A stretch of DNA of 64,000 nucleotides from Plasmodium relictum (lineage: Eukaryota; Apicomplexa; Aconoidasida; Haemosporida; Plasmodiidae). Positions within the stretch are counted from its first letter, which is position 1. Every line of letters begins with the position of its first letter. Shown piece after piece: positions 45,628-57,621 of this stretch. The stretch lies in the NCBI RefSeq assembly GCF_900005765.1, contig NC_041692.1, positions 2,356,001-2,420,000 of the forward strand. The letters run 5' to 3'. Below the pieces are notes generated by a model. The model saw only the letters and a list, made by a program, of their open reading frames with translations. It was not told the DNA's origin and searched no databases. The translations under genes and the position numbers were made by a program.

Positions 45628-46695
45628 ATGGATAGATATGGTAATAATGTTAGAGCAGATGTCAAAAAACAAGGTTATGAAAATTCAGATTTGCCAATTC
45701 TTTGTGAAACTTGTTTAGGAGAAAATCCTTATGTTAGGATTATAAGAGAAGAAAATGGAAAGGAATGTAAAATATGTAAAAATGCTTTTACTCTTTTTAG
45801 ATGGAAGCCTGGACAAAAAGCAAGATACAAGCAAACAATTATATGTAGTATGTGTGCAAAAGTAAAAAATGTTTGTCAAACATGTTTATTTGACTTAGAA
45901 TATAATTTACCTGTACAAGTTAGGGATAAATTTCTTGAAAGTGCTATTACTTTACCGGAAAATGAAACCAATAGAAACTTTTTTTTAGAACAAATGGAAA
46001 AAAATATGTCATTGTCATATAATAAAGCTAATCATGTAAATATTGATCTATCAAAATTAAAGAGATATGATCCTTATTTTAAAAGAAATATGGCACGTGT
46101 TTGTAGTTTTTGGAGAAACAATTCTTGTAATCGTGGATCTGAATGCCCATATCTTCATAAAGAAATACATTTAGATAAATCTTTGTACAATCAAAATATT
46201 AAAAATAGATATACAGGAGAAAATGATGTATTGGCTGAAAAAATATTAAAAAAATATAATAAAGAGAATGAAGATAAATTTATGGCAAATACAATTTGCA
46301 TTCATGGAATCAGTGAATCAGTTAGTCAAGTAAATATTAAGGAATGTTTTAAAAAATTTGGAGAAATAAAATCAATTAAAATGATACCTAAAGATTGCAA
46401 AATGTTTATTTCTTATGCAAATTATGGCTCTGCTAAAAAGGCTTCGGAAGAATATAAAGACGGCTTAGAACTAAATGGGTGCAACTTAACAGTTTTATTA
46501 CAAGAAAAAATATATAATCCAAATATAAAAAATAATCAGGTGAATCCAAATTTTTTATATAGTCAAAATAATCCTCAAGGAATAAATGTTCCGTATATGT
46601 ATTACCCTTTTTTTAACAATAATTTAAATCCATTACCACCAAATGCTGCTCCCTATTCTTCTATGGTCCCATCTGAAGCAGAACAGAGAAAATAA
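45628..46695 (+). CDS. RBM22: Pre-mRNA-splicing factor RBM22/SLT11 (Cwc2/Ecm2 family)
   Basis: Spliceosome component that contacts U6 snRNA near the active site. 355 aa. The N-terminal domain has paired Cys motifs: LCETCLGENPYVRI, KECKICKNAFTLFRW, ICSMCAKVKNVCQTC. A CCCH zinc finger follows at about residues 158-177, CSFWRNNSCNRGSECPYLH (C-x7-C-x5-C-x3-H). The RRM covers about 225-297 (TICIHGI as RNP2, KMFISYANYGSA as RNP1). The Pro/Asn-rich tail NPLPPNAAPYSS is short. The start MDRYGNNVRADVKKQGYE is well conserved in this family. With BUD13 it is the second activated-spliceosome protein in the window. Confidence 0.95.
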   Translation: MDRYGNNVRADVKKQGYENSDLPILCETCLGENPYVRIIREENGKECKICKNAFTLFRWKPGQKARYKQTIICSMCAKVKNVCQTCLFDLEYNLPVQVRDKFLESAITLPENETNRNFFLEQMEKNMSLSYNKANHVNIDLSKLKRYDPYFKRNMARVCSFWRNNSCNRGSECPYLHKEIHLDKSLYNQNIKNRYTGENDVLAEKILKKYNKENEDKFMANTICIHGISESVSQVNIKECFKKFGEIKSIKMIPKDCKMFISYANYGSAKKASEEYKDGLELNGCNLTVLLQEKIYNPNIKNNQVNPNFLYSQNNPQGINVPYMYYPFFNNNLNPLPPNAAPYSSMVPSEAEQRK

Positions 46696-47670
46696 GTTTT
46701 TATTATATCAATATATATCACTTAATTTAATATTTTTCTTTTTTTTTTTGTTTAAAATTTATGTTATTTGTTGCCATAATATAAAGTTAATATATATATA
46801 TTCTTAAATAAAATATTTATTAAGAGGAAATTGAATCGTTTTATTGTATTTTATTTGTATTTAATATGCATATTTTTTTTTAATTTCAATATAAATATAT
46901 TTTTTTATTTTTTTTTTTTAAATTAACAAAGGCATATATTTTTAGTTAAATATTCATATATAAATAATTAAATAAAAAAAATTATGCTCACTATCTAAAC
47001 ATAAAAAATAATAATGTGTTTGTAATTTTCTAAACTACAGTAATGCCTATTCTCCTATATAAATATGCATAAAATACTTTTTCTTAATTTTCAATATATG
47101 AAAAATTTTAAATTCATAACAATTAAATAAAAGAGTAATAAAAATCAAATGGTATTATTTAAATGTGTTTAATATTTCTAGCTTTTAAATAAAAATATTT
47201 GCAAAAATAGTTTACTTAAAAATTTATATATATATATGAAGCTTTTAATTTATGAACAAAAAAATGGTTTATATACTAATTTAAAATATGGAAATGATAA
47301 AAAAAGTTGTAAAATAAAAAGATGTAAATTTATGTTTGGATTAACAAAAAATATTCTATAATAATATGTTATTCATTTTTGTGTTTCATTAATAAAAAGT
47401 AGAAATATTAGAAGAAAAAAAATACATATTAAACAAAATGAAGTAAAAATAAAAATAAAATAAATATTTAGGGAGAAATTAAGTTATTTAAAAAAATATA
47501 TATTTTTTATAATACATTATATTATTTCAGAATATATATTATATAGCTTTTATATATATTAGTTAACATATAAAAATTTCATAGATAGTATCAACTCCGT
47601 GAAATTGAAAAAATATACATAACACTATAAAAAATAATAAAATAATTAAAAACTATAATTCTATTTAACT
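46696..47670. other. Convergent intergenic region, RBM22 / BAP31-like
   Basis: 3' flanks of converging genes; AT-rich with T and A runs and short TA stretches; no gene seen. Confidence 0.6.
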
Positions 47671-48084
47671 TTATAACGGTTTTATTTGCTTTTTTCTTCG
47701 TTCTAAATAATTAACATAATGATTTATTATTCCAGTTGATCTCCATAATATTAGCCATATGCATAAATTTGATAAACCTATCCACCAATTTCTTTCATGT
47801 CTCCACTTATACAATTTTAAATAATCAGAAGATATGCCTGCTATTAATTCATTTGGATTATACATTTTTTTTACATTATATCTTAATTTATATGATTCAC
47901 TAATAAAAATTAGAAAATTTAAAAGTAGTATCAATGATACTATTCTTATAGGTGTATCTCCAATTTGTTTTCTACAAAAAGAATAACTAAATTTCACTAA
48001 GAATTTTATTTTTAGTAAGCAAGACAAAAGTAAAAATACTCCTAGAGGCATTACAATTAAATATATAAACTTCAAAAATGACAT
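47671..48084 (-). CDS. Small ER-type membrane protein, BAP29/BAP31-like (tentative)
   Basis: 137 aa with three hydrophobic helices: about 5-25 (FIYLIVMPLGVFLLLSCLL), 46-62 (IRIVSLILLLNFLIFIS) and 100-115 (NWWIGLSNLCIWLILW). The pattern Lys-x-W/F-Arg-x-x-Arg-Asn before helix 3 (KWRHERNWWIGLS) resembles BAP31 (KLFRAQRNLYIAG), as do helix number and spacing. The C-terminus ERRKKQIKPL is basic, with lysines placed like a retention signal but not a strict KKxx. The long coiled-coil tail of animal BAP31 is absent. If the match is wrong, it is a conserved membrane protein of unknown function. Confidence 0.5.
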   Translation of the reverse strand: MSFLKFIYLIVMPLGVFLLLSCLLKIKFLVKFSYSFCRKQIGDTPIRIVSLILLLNFLIFISESYKLRYNVKKMYNPNELIAGISSDYLKLYKWRHERNWWIGLSNLCIWLILWRSTGIINHYVNYLERRKKQIKPL

Positions 48085-49559
48085 TTTTTATATTAAAAAA
48101 AAAAATTAAATTAAAAGAAAAAAAAAAAAAAGAGAAACATTATTTTCTAAAAAATATACTTAAATAATTAAAAAAATTAATGAAATTCTTTTTTTAATAA
48201 ATAAACACATATAAAAAATTTAAATATTATTATCTAAAAAAAAAAAAAAATCAAATACTTGTATATACTTAAAACTATTCTATTTTTTCTTAATTTTTTA
48301 CTTTTTAATTTTTTTTTGATTTAAAGCATTTTTACTTTTTTTTTTTGAGTGTTCTATTGATAATATTTATATAATACTTTTGCAACATTTTTTTTTAATA
48401 TTTTCACTTAAACTAAAAATAATTTATATCCTATTTAGCAAATTATAACTTTACAAGTTAATATTATTCAATAAATGTTTTTTTAAAATAATTTTTTTCA
48501 AGTGCATAATTTATACTTATAGTATAATTTTATGTAGATGTTAATTTTGTGCGATCATTATTTTTTTTTTTAGTTATGTAATGATTTTAATATGTATTCT
48601 ATTAGAGATACTATATTGTGGGTTTTATATTTTAAAAAGATAGAAAAGAAAAGAAATTGTAGCATATATAATACTTTAAAAATAATTATTTTTTGGTGAA
48701 TAATAAATATGTAAGGAATAAGAAATTAAGAGAAAATCTTAGAAAATCTTAATTTTTTTCTTTTATTATAAATGTATATATATAAATATTAACAATTAAT
48801 AATAAACAACTGTGCCTAGGATGAAAACTCTTTATAATAAATAATTATATTGTTTTTAATAATTTGAAATTAACATAAAATAAATATGAATAATTTTTTT
48901 TTTAATTCATAAGCATATTCTATTTTATTTTTTTTTTAATTTGGAGTATTTTAATTCAAATCAGTTAAAAGAACGAATTTATAGTATTAAAGAATATAAC
49001 AAACATAATAGAAATTCTATATATGACTCCTACATTTTACATAGGATATTTTATATATGTAATTTTTTTTTTTTTCTTTTTACAATTTTCCAGTTTGTCA
49101 TGTATTTTTAATCAACAAAAAAATGTATTAAAATAGAATATTTTAATTTTTTAGAGCATTTTTTTTTTGTCCTCCAAAAAATAAAAAAAAAGAAAAATAA
49201 AATTGCACACAATTGGATTAATTCATTTTAAAAAGCTACTTTGATTTTACTTATATACATGTATGTATATATTTTTTTTTTGTATCAATTTTATTTCAAA
49301 ATTTAGCTTTCACAGATGGTTTAAAAAGCAGAATCTACGACATTAGATACCTACAATAATTATAATTTAACAGATTATTAGCTATATAAGTCTTTTATTG
49401 GTTTTTTTGTTTCTTTGTTTTTTGTTTTTTGTTTTTTTGTTTTTTTTTTTTTTTTTACTTGTATATTTACTTACACCTTTTTTTTTTTTTTTAACTGTAT
49501 TCCTGCTTACAACTTTTTTTTTTTCCTGCATATTTTTTTTTTAATTACCTGTTTGCAAA
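48085..49559. other. Divergent promoter region, BAP31-like / unknown basic protein
   Basis: 1.5 kb, AT-rich. The last 160 bp before the rightward start is a pyrimidine-rich repeat block, listed separately. No open frame or RNA gene seen in the remainder. Confidence 0.6.
49395..49557 (+). repeat. Pyrimidine-rich degenerate repeat leader
   Basis: First a T(6-7)G series (GTTTTTTTGTTTCTTTGTTT and similar), then three or four blocks in which a T run is followed by related 21-nt units: ACTTGTATATTTACTTACACC, then AACTGTATTCCTGCTTACAAC, then shorter CCTGCATA and ACCTGTTTGCAAAA. The last unit abuts the ATG at 49560. Confidence 0.55.
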
Positions 49560-50330
49560 ATGAAAAAAATTTCAGATTTTTACGCTTATTCTAAAGATAG
49601 ATCAACAACAGTTTTTAATTTAAGGAGAAAAGTAGAAATTAATAAAAAAAAGGATGAAAGTTGTTGGTTGAAAAAGTTATATTATGATTTTGGGAAAACA
49701 AAGAAAGATACTTTTGAATATATAACTGAAAAAAAAAGACAATGGAAAATTAAATTTAGTAGTTTAAAATTCCCCTATTTTAAGTTTAATAATTCAAAAT
49801 ATGGAAATTTTCCATGGTATAAAAAATTATATTATTTAATAAGAGATCAAATTTATAATTTATTGAATATTACTGATGGTAAAATAGAAGAAAAAATTGA
49901 ACACAGTATAAATGAAAATAAAATACCCAGAGAGTTTGCTAGTGAAGAAAAGTTTGATAATAAATCAAAACAAATACAAAAAAATTCCAATGATTCTATG
50001 TTTTACAAATATAGTAAAAAGTTAAAAAAAACAAAAACAAATGAGACATATTTTGGTGAACGTAGTCAATCAGAATTAATAAAAAGAAATATATCAAGTA
50101 GTATTATACCAATAAGGACAAATGGAAGTATAGTAGATGAAAATGTATTGAAAGACACAAGTTCAATAAGTAATATCAATGAGGAAGATTTTTGTGATGC
50201 AAAAGAAGCAAAAGAGATAGATAGTAATATTATTCTTAATAAAGATAATCATAACTTTTTAAATGTTGCAAATTCTCCTAAATTTAATATTAAAAATACT
50301 TGGGAAAAATTAAGTGGATTTATTTCATAA
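49560..50330 (+). CDS. Conserved protein of unknown function, basic and aromatic
   Basis: 256 aa, one exon; not recognised. No signal peptide or membrane span. The first half is rich in Lys, Tyr, Phe and Trp (CWLKKLYYDFGKTKK, PWYKKLYYLIRDQIY), with the phrase 'W.KKLYY' occurring twice, about 48 residues apart, which suggests an internal duplication. The second half is Ser/Asn/Glu-rich and probably disordered. The end, IKNTWEKLSGFIS, is hydrophobic and could be a short helix. The protein looks like a genuine gene because codon use keeps a long low-repeat frame, and it starts directly after a T-rich leader. No function is proposed. Confidence 0.75.
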   Translation: MKKISDFYAYSKDRSTTVFNLRRKVEINKKKDESCWLKKLYYDFGKTKKDTFEYITEKKRQWKIKFSSLKFPYFKFNNSKYGNFPWYKKLYYLIRDQIYNLLNITDGKIEEKIEHSINENKIPREFASEEKFDNKSKQIQKNSNDSMFYKYSKKLKKTKTNETYFGERSQSELIKRNISSSIIPIRTNGSIVDENVLKDTSSISNINEEDFCDAKEAKEIDSNIILNKDNHNFLNVANSPKFNIKNTWEKLSGFIS

Positions 50331-50526
50331 ATTATTAAAATGTTTAAAAAAAAAATTGTTTATTTTCTTTGAATTTATTAATTAATTTTGTTGATATTAT
50401 TAATAAATTATTTTCTTCTATATTTTTAAACAGTAGAGATATAGAAGAAATTGCTTTAGCATATAACATTTTTTTTTTTTTAAATAAAATTTTTAGATTT
50501 TTCTAAAATTAATGAAAAAAGTTAAA

Positions 50527-50568
<42 letters not shown>

Positions 50569-51545
50569 CACCTTATTGATGAAAGAATCCTTATTGCAAA
50601 ATTTTATTTCTTAAGAATAACCATTTTTTTTAAAAATGAATTTCTAAAAATCATTTAAAATAATTTTTCATGAAAAAAAAAATAAATAAATAATTATTAA
50701 AAGAACTATATTGGTTTATCATTTATATCTTTAAAAAGAAAAGTAAATCGGTCTAATTAAAACACTTATAATTTAAAAAAAAAAAAAAAGGATTATACAT
50801 TTATATATTTCTAAAAGGAATTACACACTTTTCTTCAACATTCTAAAATATTAATATTTTTATGAATTACGCAAAAAAAAAAAAAAAAAAAAAAATTAAA
50901 TATAGAAAAATATATCAAAAATAATTAATGAAAGTAATAAAAAAAATAATAAAAAAGAAAATAGAAAAAAAAAATAACAATACATATTATTTGTGGAGAA
51001 TTGATACACTGAAGAACAATAAACTAGTTAGAAAGATTTTATTAATTCTATTATTTCCTTAAAAACTTTAAAATTAATGCATTATAGAATAATAAGTATA
51101 GCAGCAAAGAAAAAAAAAAAAAAAAAATCAGTAAATATTCAATAAACATAGAAAACAAATCAGGATTATTAAATATATATGAAAAAAGAATAAAAGAAAG
51201 TAATAAAATAATTTGATAAAAAAAAAAAAAATTTTGTATTTTTTTAACACTTTACTAAATAATACTAGTTAATAAAATTAATTTTTATAATTCCCACATA
51301 TCTATATCTATATATATTAAGTATTAAACATTTTGAATTTTCGATTTATTCTTATTTTCCTTTTTTTTTTTTTATTAATGACAGTAGAATAAAAAAAGGA
51401 AAAAAAAAAAGAAAATAATTTTTCTTGTATTATTTTTTTTTTTTTTTTAATATGATAAATTAATTCGTTATTAAAAATTAATTTTAATTATATTTAAAAC
51501 GAAAAAAAAAAAAAAAAAAAAAGAGGAAAAAGAATTCAAACGCTA
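50331..51545. other. Convergent intergenic region, unknown protein / BI-1
   Basis: Contains a TA tract at 50531-50563, many A runs of 12-20 and T runs. No gene seen. Confidence 0.6.
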
Positions 51546-52433
51546 CTACTCTGAATTTGAAATAATTGATAATATTGAAATAAATAAATTAATAATATCC
51601 ATATATAAAGCTAAAGTGGCAAAAATATAATCATCTATTGAAAATTCATATTTTTTATGTTTTCCTCCTATAATAAGTTGTGTATCAACGATAATAGATA
51701 TTGATAATATAAATGCGCTAATTCCAGAAAAAATTAAATTATAAATTTTACTACGAACAAAAATACCAATTATCCCAATAACAAATAATATTAAAAATGC
51801 CATAAAAAGGTAAACATACCAACCTGTAAAATCCCATTTTGTTTGAAAAGCAAATATAGTTAAACCTATAACTACAACCGCTGTTATCCCAAATGCATAG
51901 AAAAAAATTTCGGAATTAGTTCTTGCACTGGCTAATGAAACTATTAATGTCATACCAATTGTTATTAATAGTAATACAAAATAATTACTAGGATATTTTC
52001 TTGCTATGGTAGGAACGCAAGCTATAGTTATTAATATAGGTAAACTTAATACTATGCCAAGCACAAAAAACAATACATAATTTTTAATTAGGAATATTTT
52101 AATTGGTTGATGTAAAACTGCTAACGCCGAAAATCCAAAAGTAATAAGAAGTTGAAGTGATAAAATAGAATAAACTTTCCTGATAAATCCATGTCTTATT
52201 TTTGTTGAGGAAAATTCATTAAGTGAAAATTCATCGTATAATCCACCATTCGCTGTTATATTAGTTGGTGCATTATAATAGTAATCTTTTTGTTGTAATG
52301 GTGGTGGTATATCATATGGATTATTATTTACTTTATTTTGTCCATAATTATAATTTCCATGATTATATGCGGCACCATAATTCTGTGCTGGTGGAGGGGG
52401 GTTCACACCATCTCTCCCATTTGTATTATACAT
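51546..52433 (-). CDS. Bax inhibitor-1 / TMBIM family membrane protein
   Basis: Multi-pass ER or Golgi calcium-leak type protein of the BI-1/TMBIM (LFG) family. 295 aa. The N-terminal 60 residues are Pro/Asn/Tyr-rich (NPPPPAQNYG, PPPLQQKDYYY), as in LFG proteins. The core starts IRHGFIRKVYSILSLQLLIT, the family signature 'R..F...VY..L..QL..T', followed by about seven helices from residue 90 on. The end, YIFATLALYMDIINLFISIL, matches 'D.YV.AAL.LYLDIINLF..IL' including the conserved Asp. The role in Plasmodium is unproven; classical Bax is not known there. It shares a 2.7-kb upstream region with PIG-S. Confidence 0.93.
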   Translation of the reverse strand: MYNTNGRDGVNPPPPAQNYGAAYNHGNYNYGQNKVNNNPYDIPPPLQQKDYYYNAPTNITANGGLYDEFSLNEFSSTKIRHGFIRKVYSILSLQLLITFGFSALAVLHQPIKIFLIKNYVLFFVLGIVLSLPILITIACVPTIARKYPSNYFVLLLITIGMTLIVSLASARTNSEIFFYAFGITAVVVIGLTIFAFQTKWDFTGWYVYLFMAFLILFVIGIIGIFVRSKIYNLIFSGISAFILSISIIVDTQLIIGGKHKKYEFSIDDYIFATLALYMDIINLFISILSIISNSE

Positions 52434-55152
52434 CTTTTTAATATTATATGCTTATTAAAGTTTATATGTATATATATATTCTGAATTAATTATTAAATAT
52501 ATTTTTATAAATACTTTAATATATACGTTCTTTCCTTTTATATTTAAAATTTTTTGTTAAAACTACTATGACATATGTATAAACCTTTCTTTAAACAAAA
52601 ATATATTAACGGAGAATTCTATATAAAGGTTATTCTATATCTTAAAAACTGCATATATGCATATATATATATTTTTTTTTTTTTTTAATAGCCAAAATTT
52701 ATATATTTACAACTTTTGTTCATATAATTTTATAACAATTTAATATAAAGATAAGAAAAAAAAGAGAAAAAGAAAATGAAACAGTTATTTTTATTTTATT
52801 ATATTTTTTATAAATATTATACATTTTATTGTTCAATCATATATATCATAGTATATATACGATTCTATTTCTTCCTTTTATAAAAAAAAAAAAAGAGAAT
52901 AAAAAAAAAAATTTATTCTTTTTTATATTTTTATAATAATACTTTATATAAAAATGTACAATTTTAATATTTGTATTTCATATTAAAAAGTAAAAAAATA
53001 TAAAAATTGTTTTATATATTTTAATTGCTGTTAAAACTGCGTTTTTATTTTTTAATGTATTGCATGCATATTTAATTTATATATTTTACGAAAGTAAATA
53101 AAAATTTTAAAAAAATTGTATTCGGTAATAAAAAATAAGCCATTTTTTAGTGTACATGTACCTCTGATTTAATTATTAAAATATTTGATAAAAAAAAAAT
53201 AATGTAAAAAAAATAAATATTAAAAAGATAAAAAAAAAAAAAAAGAAATAAAATAAAATAATAAAATAACAAGAGTAAAATAAAAAAGAAAAGAAAAAAA
53301 GTAAAATAAAAAGAAAAATTAATTAAAAAGAATAAAAGGAAAAAATTATGGATAAATTCCAGTTAAAACCAAAGAGGAAACTAAAAAAAATAAAGAGAAA
53401 ATGATTAATAAAATAAAAAAGAAAAAAAGTAAAAAAAAAAAAAAAGTATATTGAGGAATAATTAATTAAAAATTATATTTAAAAAAGAATGATATAAAAA
53501 ATTAAATTAATGTATTAATAAAATTCAATAATTATATAAAATTGAAAATGTAAAATAATAGAATATTAATGAAATTAATACATTTTTAATGGATTTTTAC
53601 ATAGTTTAAGTGCTAATTTTTTTAATTTTTATTTTAAAAATGTCTACATATATTTTTTTTTTCTGATGTGTGCATTTCAAGTGATTTATCATAAATCTAT
53701 TTTTATGTAATACCAGTTAAAAGCATAAGAAAAAAATTTCATAATTTATAACTCAGTACAATGTACGATCATATATTCTTGATAAAATTTAACAAGAAAA
53801 GCATTTTTTTGAATATAATTATTACATATTTTTCTTAATATAACTCCTAGATATGAAAAACATCATCCTAGTGGCTATTTAAATAATATCTTTATTAAAT
53901 AATTTTTCAAGAAAAAGAGAAACTCCATAAAATATATTCTATAAATAAAAGGAAATGATATTTTCTTAATTCAAAAATTGTACATTATAAAAACAAATTC
54001 TTAAAACTGAACATATCTAAACTAATTTCTAGAATTTTTTTTTTTTTTGTCTTAAAATTATAATTTTACTTTTTTTTAAATATAAAAAAAAAGAAAAAAT
54101 ATATAATTAAACATTTAATAAATAATTATTAAAGAATAGAAAAATTATATATATTCTTACATATTTTTTAAATTTTAAATAAAAATAAGACAACAAAAAA
54201 AAAAAACTCCAAAAAATGCACTAAAGGACACTTTAAAAAAAATTAATTCTTATCTAAATAAAATTTATTTTCTTAAGAGAATTATATAAAAAAACTTCAA
54301 TAATTCTTAACTAAAAAAAGGAGACATATGAATATATATATGCACTTATAAAATTTTGCTATACTATTTAAATGAAGATAGAAAAAATGCTTACTAAAAA
54401 TTTTATTGTAATGATCTAAGAAGTGTGATTGTTACATATAATTTTCTATAGAAATATTTTTTTATTTTAAAGGAAAATAAACATATAAATAAAACTTTTT
54501 ATGGAATAATTTAAAAATATTAAATTTTCTTTATTCTATTATTAAAATATATAAAAATAATGTATTAAATTAAAAATGTATAAATATCACGTATTATATC
54601 CAAAGCAAAAAAAAAAAATAAAATAAAAATAAAATAAAATAATAAAAATACATTTTGAATGATTTTCATCTAATTTGTAAAAAAAAAAACTTGAACAAAA
54701 AAAAATCTAGGCTATAAATATATTAAGAACAAATCGAAGGTTTGTTTTCGTATTTCCTCTCTTTTTTTTTTTTTTTTGTTAATATGGAAAAAAAGAATAT
54801 TATTTTTCATATATAATAAATTATAAAATATGTGTGTTATAGATAATATTCATTTAACATAAAATATCTTTTTTCATTCTCATTGTTTAAAAAAAAAAAA
54901 GTTGAACTTAGAGTATGTATTCCCTTAACATTAAAGGAAAAATATTTTAGTAAAATTGTTATTAGAAAGCAAATTTTTGGTACACTAAATTTCCTTTTTT
55001 TTTATTTTGTTATTGAATTTTTTTTGTTTTTTATACTTGTATTTATTTTGTAATAATTATTAAAAAAACATTTTTTTTATTTTTATTCTTCATGACTTAT
55101 TTGAAAAGAAACAAGAATTTACTTACCTTCTTAAAAAGAAAAGCTCAAAAAT
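52434..55152. other. 2.7-kb divergent intergenic region, BI-1 / PIG-S
   Basis: No frame or RNA gene recognised. It includes a TGCATGCA palindrome at 53061-53068 and, at about 53190-53460, a stretch that is almost purely A with scattered G on the + strand. The remainder is ordinary AT-rich promoter or UTR sequence. Confidence 0.6.
53061..53068. promoter_or_regulatory. TGCATGCA ApiAP2-type palindrome
   Basis: The 8-mer TGCATGCA is a known ApiAP2 target sequence in Plasmodium (AP2-EXP type). I saw only this complete copy. It is about 630 bp upstream of BI-1 and 2.1 kb upstream of PIG-S. Use as a binding site is inference. Confidence 0.35.
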
Positions 55153-57621
55153 ATGAATTCAAGATTCTATAGTATTATTTTTTATACAATATATTTGATT
55201 TCGTTCTTATTGGTTATTTATTCATTGAATAAATATGAAAGGCAAAAAGTATCTTCAAAAAGAATAAAAAATATCTATCAATTTATTGAAGATAATTATC
55301 AAAAAAGACAAAACATAGATAAATTAAAAAATGGAAAAAAGGAAATAAATGATTCTAGTTTGAGCATAAATTTATATATTGTTTCTGCGTGTAGCAAAGA
55401 AAATTCTGATATATTTGGAGAAAAGTTAAAGGCTTTTATTGAACAAAAATATACCACTTACTATAAAGAAAAAGAAACATCATATAAATTATTTAATAAA
55501 AAAAATATTTTTTATGTTAATTTACATTTAATTAGTAAAAAAATTATGGAAAATGATAACAGAAAAAAATATTCTGATATATGTAAAAAACTGCATTCAA
55601 AAAATGAACCTCATGTTTTCATTGGTAATTATTATTATGTATATGTAAATAATAATTCAAAACAAGAAGAAAATTTATCCTTTATATTATCAACAACAAA
55701 TATAATAGAAATTTATTATAGCAAAGGACAAGGAATTAAAAATAACAGTTATGAAGAATACATAAATGAGTCTTGGAATATTATAAAAAATACTTTTTTA
55801 TTCAAAACAATGAATCGAATGTTAGAATTTACTCCCGAACTTGATTTAAATTTTTATTTAGCTAGTAGTCTATATAATGAAAAAAATTATAAAATAGAGG
55901 AGCATTCACTAGTCAAAGGAGAAAATGAAAAAAAAAATGTAAATATAAGTGATAGTAAAAGAGTAAGTGGAAATGAAAACAAAGTTAAAGATGATAATGA
56001 AGATAATAAAACAAATAATATTCATGATGATATGCATATTAAAAAAAATAATGAAAACTTAAAAATTCCTGTTTCTATTGCCACTTGGAATTTTTATGAT
56101 GATTTTTATTATCCTTATATGAGAAATTTTATAGAAAGATTATTAAATGTATTTCAAATAAATATTTATCCTCAAATAATAGGTAACATAAATTTGTTTA
56201 AAATATCCGAAAAAGCTGATGTGTATATAAAAGAAAAACAAGTAAATCTACGAAATAACACTAGATTAATATTGTTAGATAAAGTAACTAAGTTTACAAA
56301 TATATTTGATGATGTATCATTTGATAATATTTTAAAAAAACCTACGTATGAAATTCCCAAAAATATAAATTTAATAGTTATTTTTCCTAATGAAGAAGAA
56401 ATTTTTTTTTATAATAATTTAAATGAAAAAATAGAAACAGCAGTTTCTTTTATAGAATGGGGTATAATACATATAAATAATTCATTCACACGTTTGAAAA
56501 AATTTGAAAAAAAAGAGAAAAAAGTTATAAATGTTTCAGCAGAAGCTCATGCTATTAGTGGAATATTTGTTTCTCACTTAAGAAGATTTTTAGGTTTATG
56601 TGCAAACTTCAGTGATTGTATTTTTAATATTTTTGATACTGATGAATATCAAATAAAATATTTAAGTACAATATCCAGAGATAGTGATAGTTCTATTTCT
56701 TATTCAATTACTACGAAGAATAACTTAGTTTTTTCATTTATTTATTATATTCCAATAAAAAATAGTATATCTGATTATGAGACATTAACATTAATTCGTG
56801 AAGCATATGAATATCATATAATGGAATCACTAAAAAATGTAAACAAATTTTTATCTATATCAAATATAAGTATATATATGAAGGTCCCCTTATATACACT
56901 TAATGTTTTTAACAACATTTTAAACAATATTGAATGTAGTTTAAGATATATGGAAGGACAAACTTGTAAATTTATTCATATAAATGAGATAGTAGAAAAA
57001 AAATTTGGGCATTATTTAAAAAATAATAATTATTATAAAAAAGAAATATACTTAAAGATTGCTTTAATTTTGGCACAATCTGCATATCAAGATTCTTTAC
57101 AAGTAATTAAAGAATATATATATTCGCTAATATTCACATATTTTTATATACCAAATCAATTATAATATCATTATTTATGAAAATGATTCTTTTTTTTTTT
57201 TTTTTTTAATATATATGCATTTTGAAAAAAAAAATATTTTTACAAATATATGTGCAACTCATAATTAACATACTTATTTTTATATTAAGTACCCAAGCAG
57301 CTATTCATTATATGCATATAAATGAGTTTATATTCAATAATATATAATTTAATTAATATATATATACATGTTTTTTCTGCAGTTATTAAATGATGATAAA
57401 TTCCATATATATGACATTCTATCTAAAGATTTTTTATTAGCTACTATGCTACCAATAGTTTTTCCTTTTGTTTTTCCAGTTGCATTTGCACTATTCAAGT
57501 TAGATATAATTATTTTTTATAAATTTTATCTGCAAAATTAATGTTTTAATTTTTTTTTTTTTTTTTTTTTTATAGAGAATTTTTTAAAAATATTAAAATA
57601 AGAAAAGTAAAAATGGATTAA
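55153..57621 (+). CDS. PIGS: GPI transamidase subunit PIG-S
   Basis: Subunit of the ER complex that attaches GPI anchors to proteins. Three exons: 55153-57102, 57383-57498, 57576-57621, in phase, 703 aa. The N-terminal helix (about 7-24, IIFYTIYLISFLLVIYSL) anchors a long luminal domain, which includes WNFYDDFYYPYMRNFIERLL, SFIEWGIIHINN (matches 'SPRWGGIMVYN') and AEAHAISGIFVSHLRRFLGL (matches 'MEVFLAQLRLLFG'). Exons 2-3 supply the C-terminal end: DDKFHIYDILSKDFLLATMLPIVFPFVFPVAF then KEFFKNIKIRKVK, matching human PIG-S '[20 protein letters not shown]'. Without splicing the frame ends in IPNQL and lacks the second transmembrane helix. An Asn/Lys insertion sits at about 240-305. It is larger than human PIG-S (555 aa). 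Confidence 0.85.
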
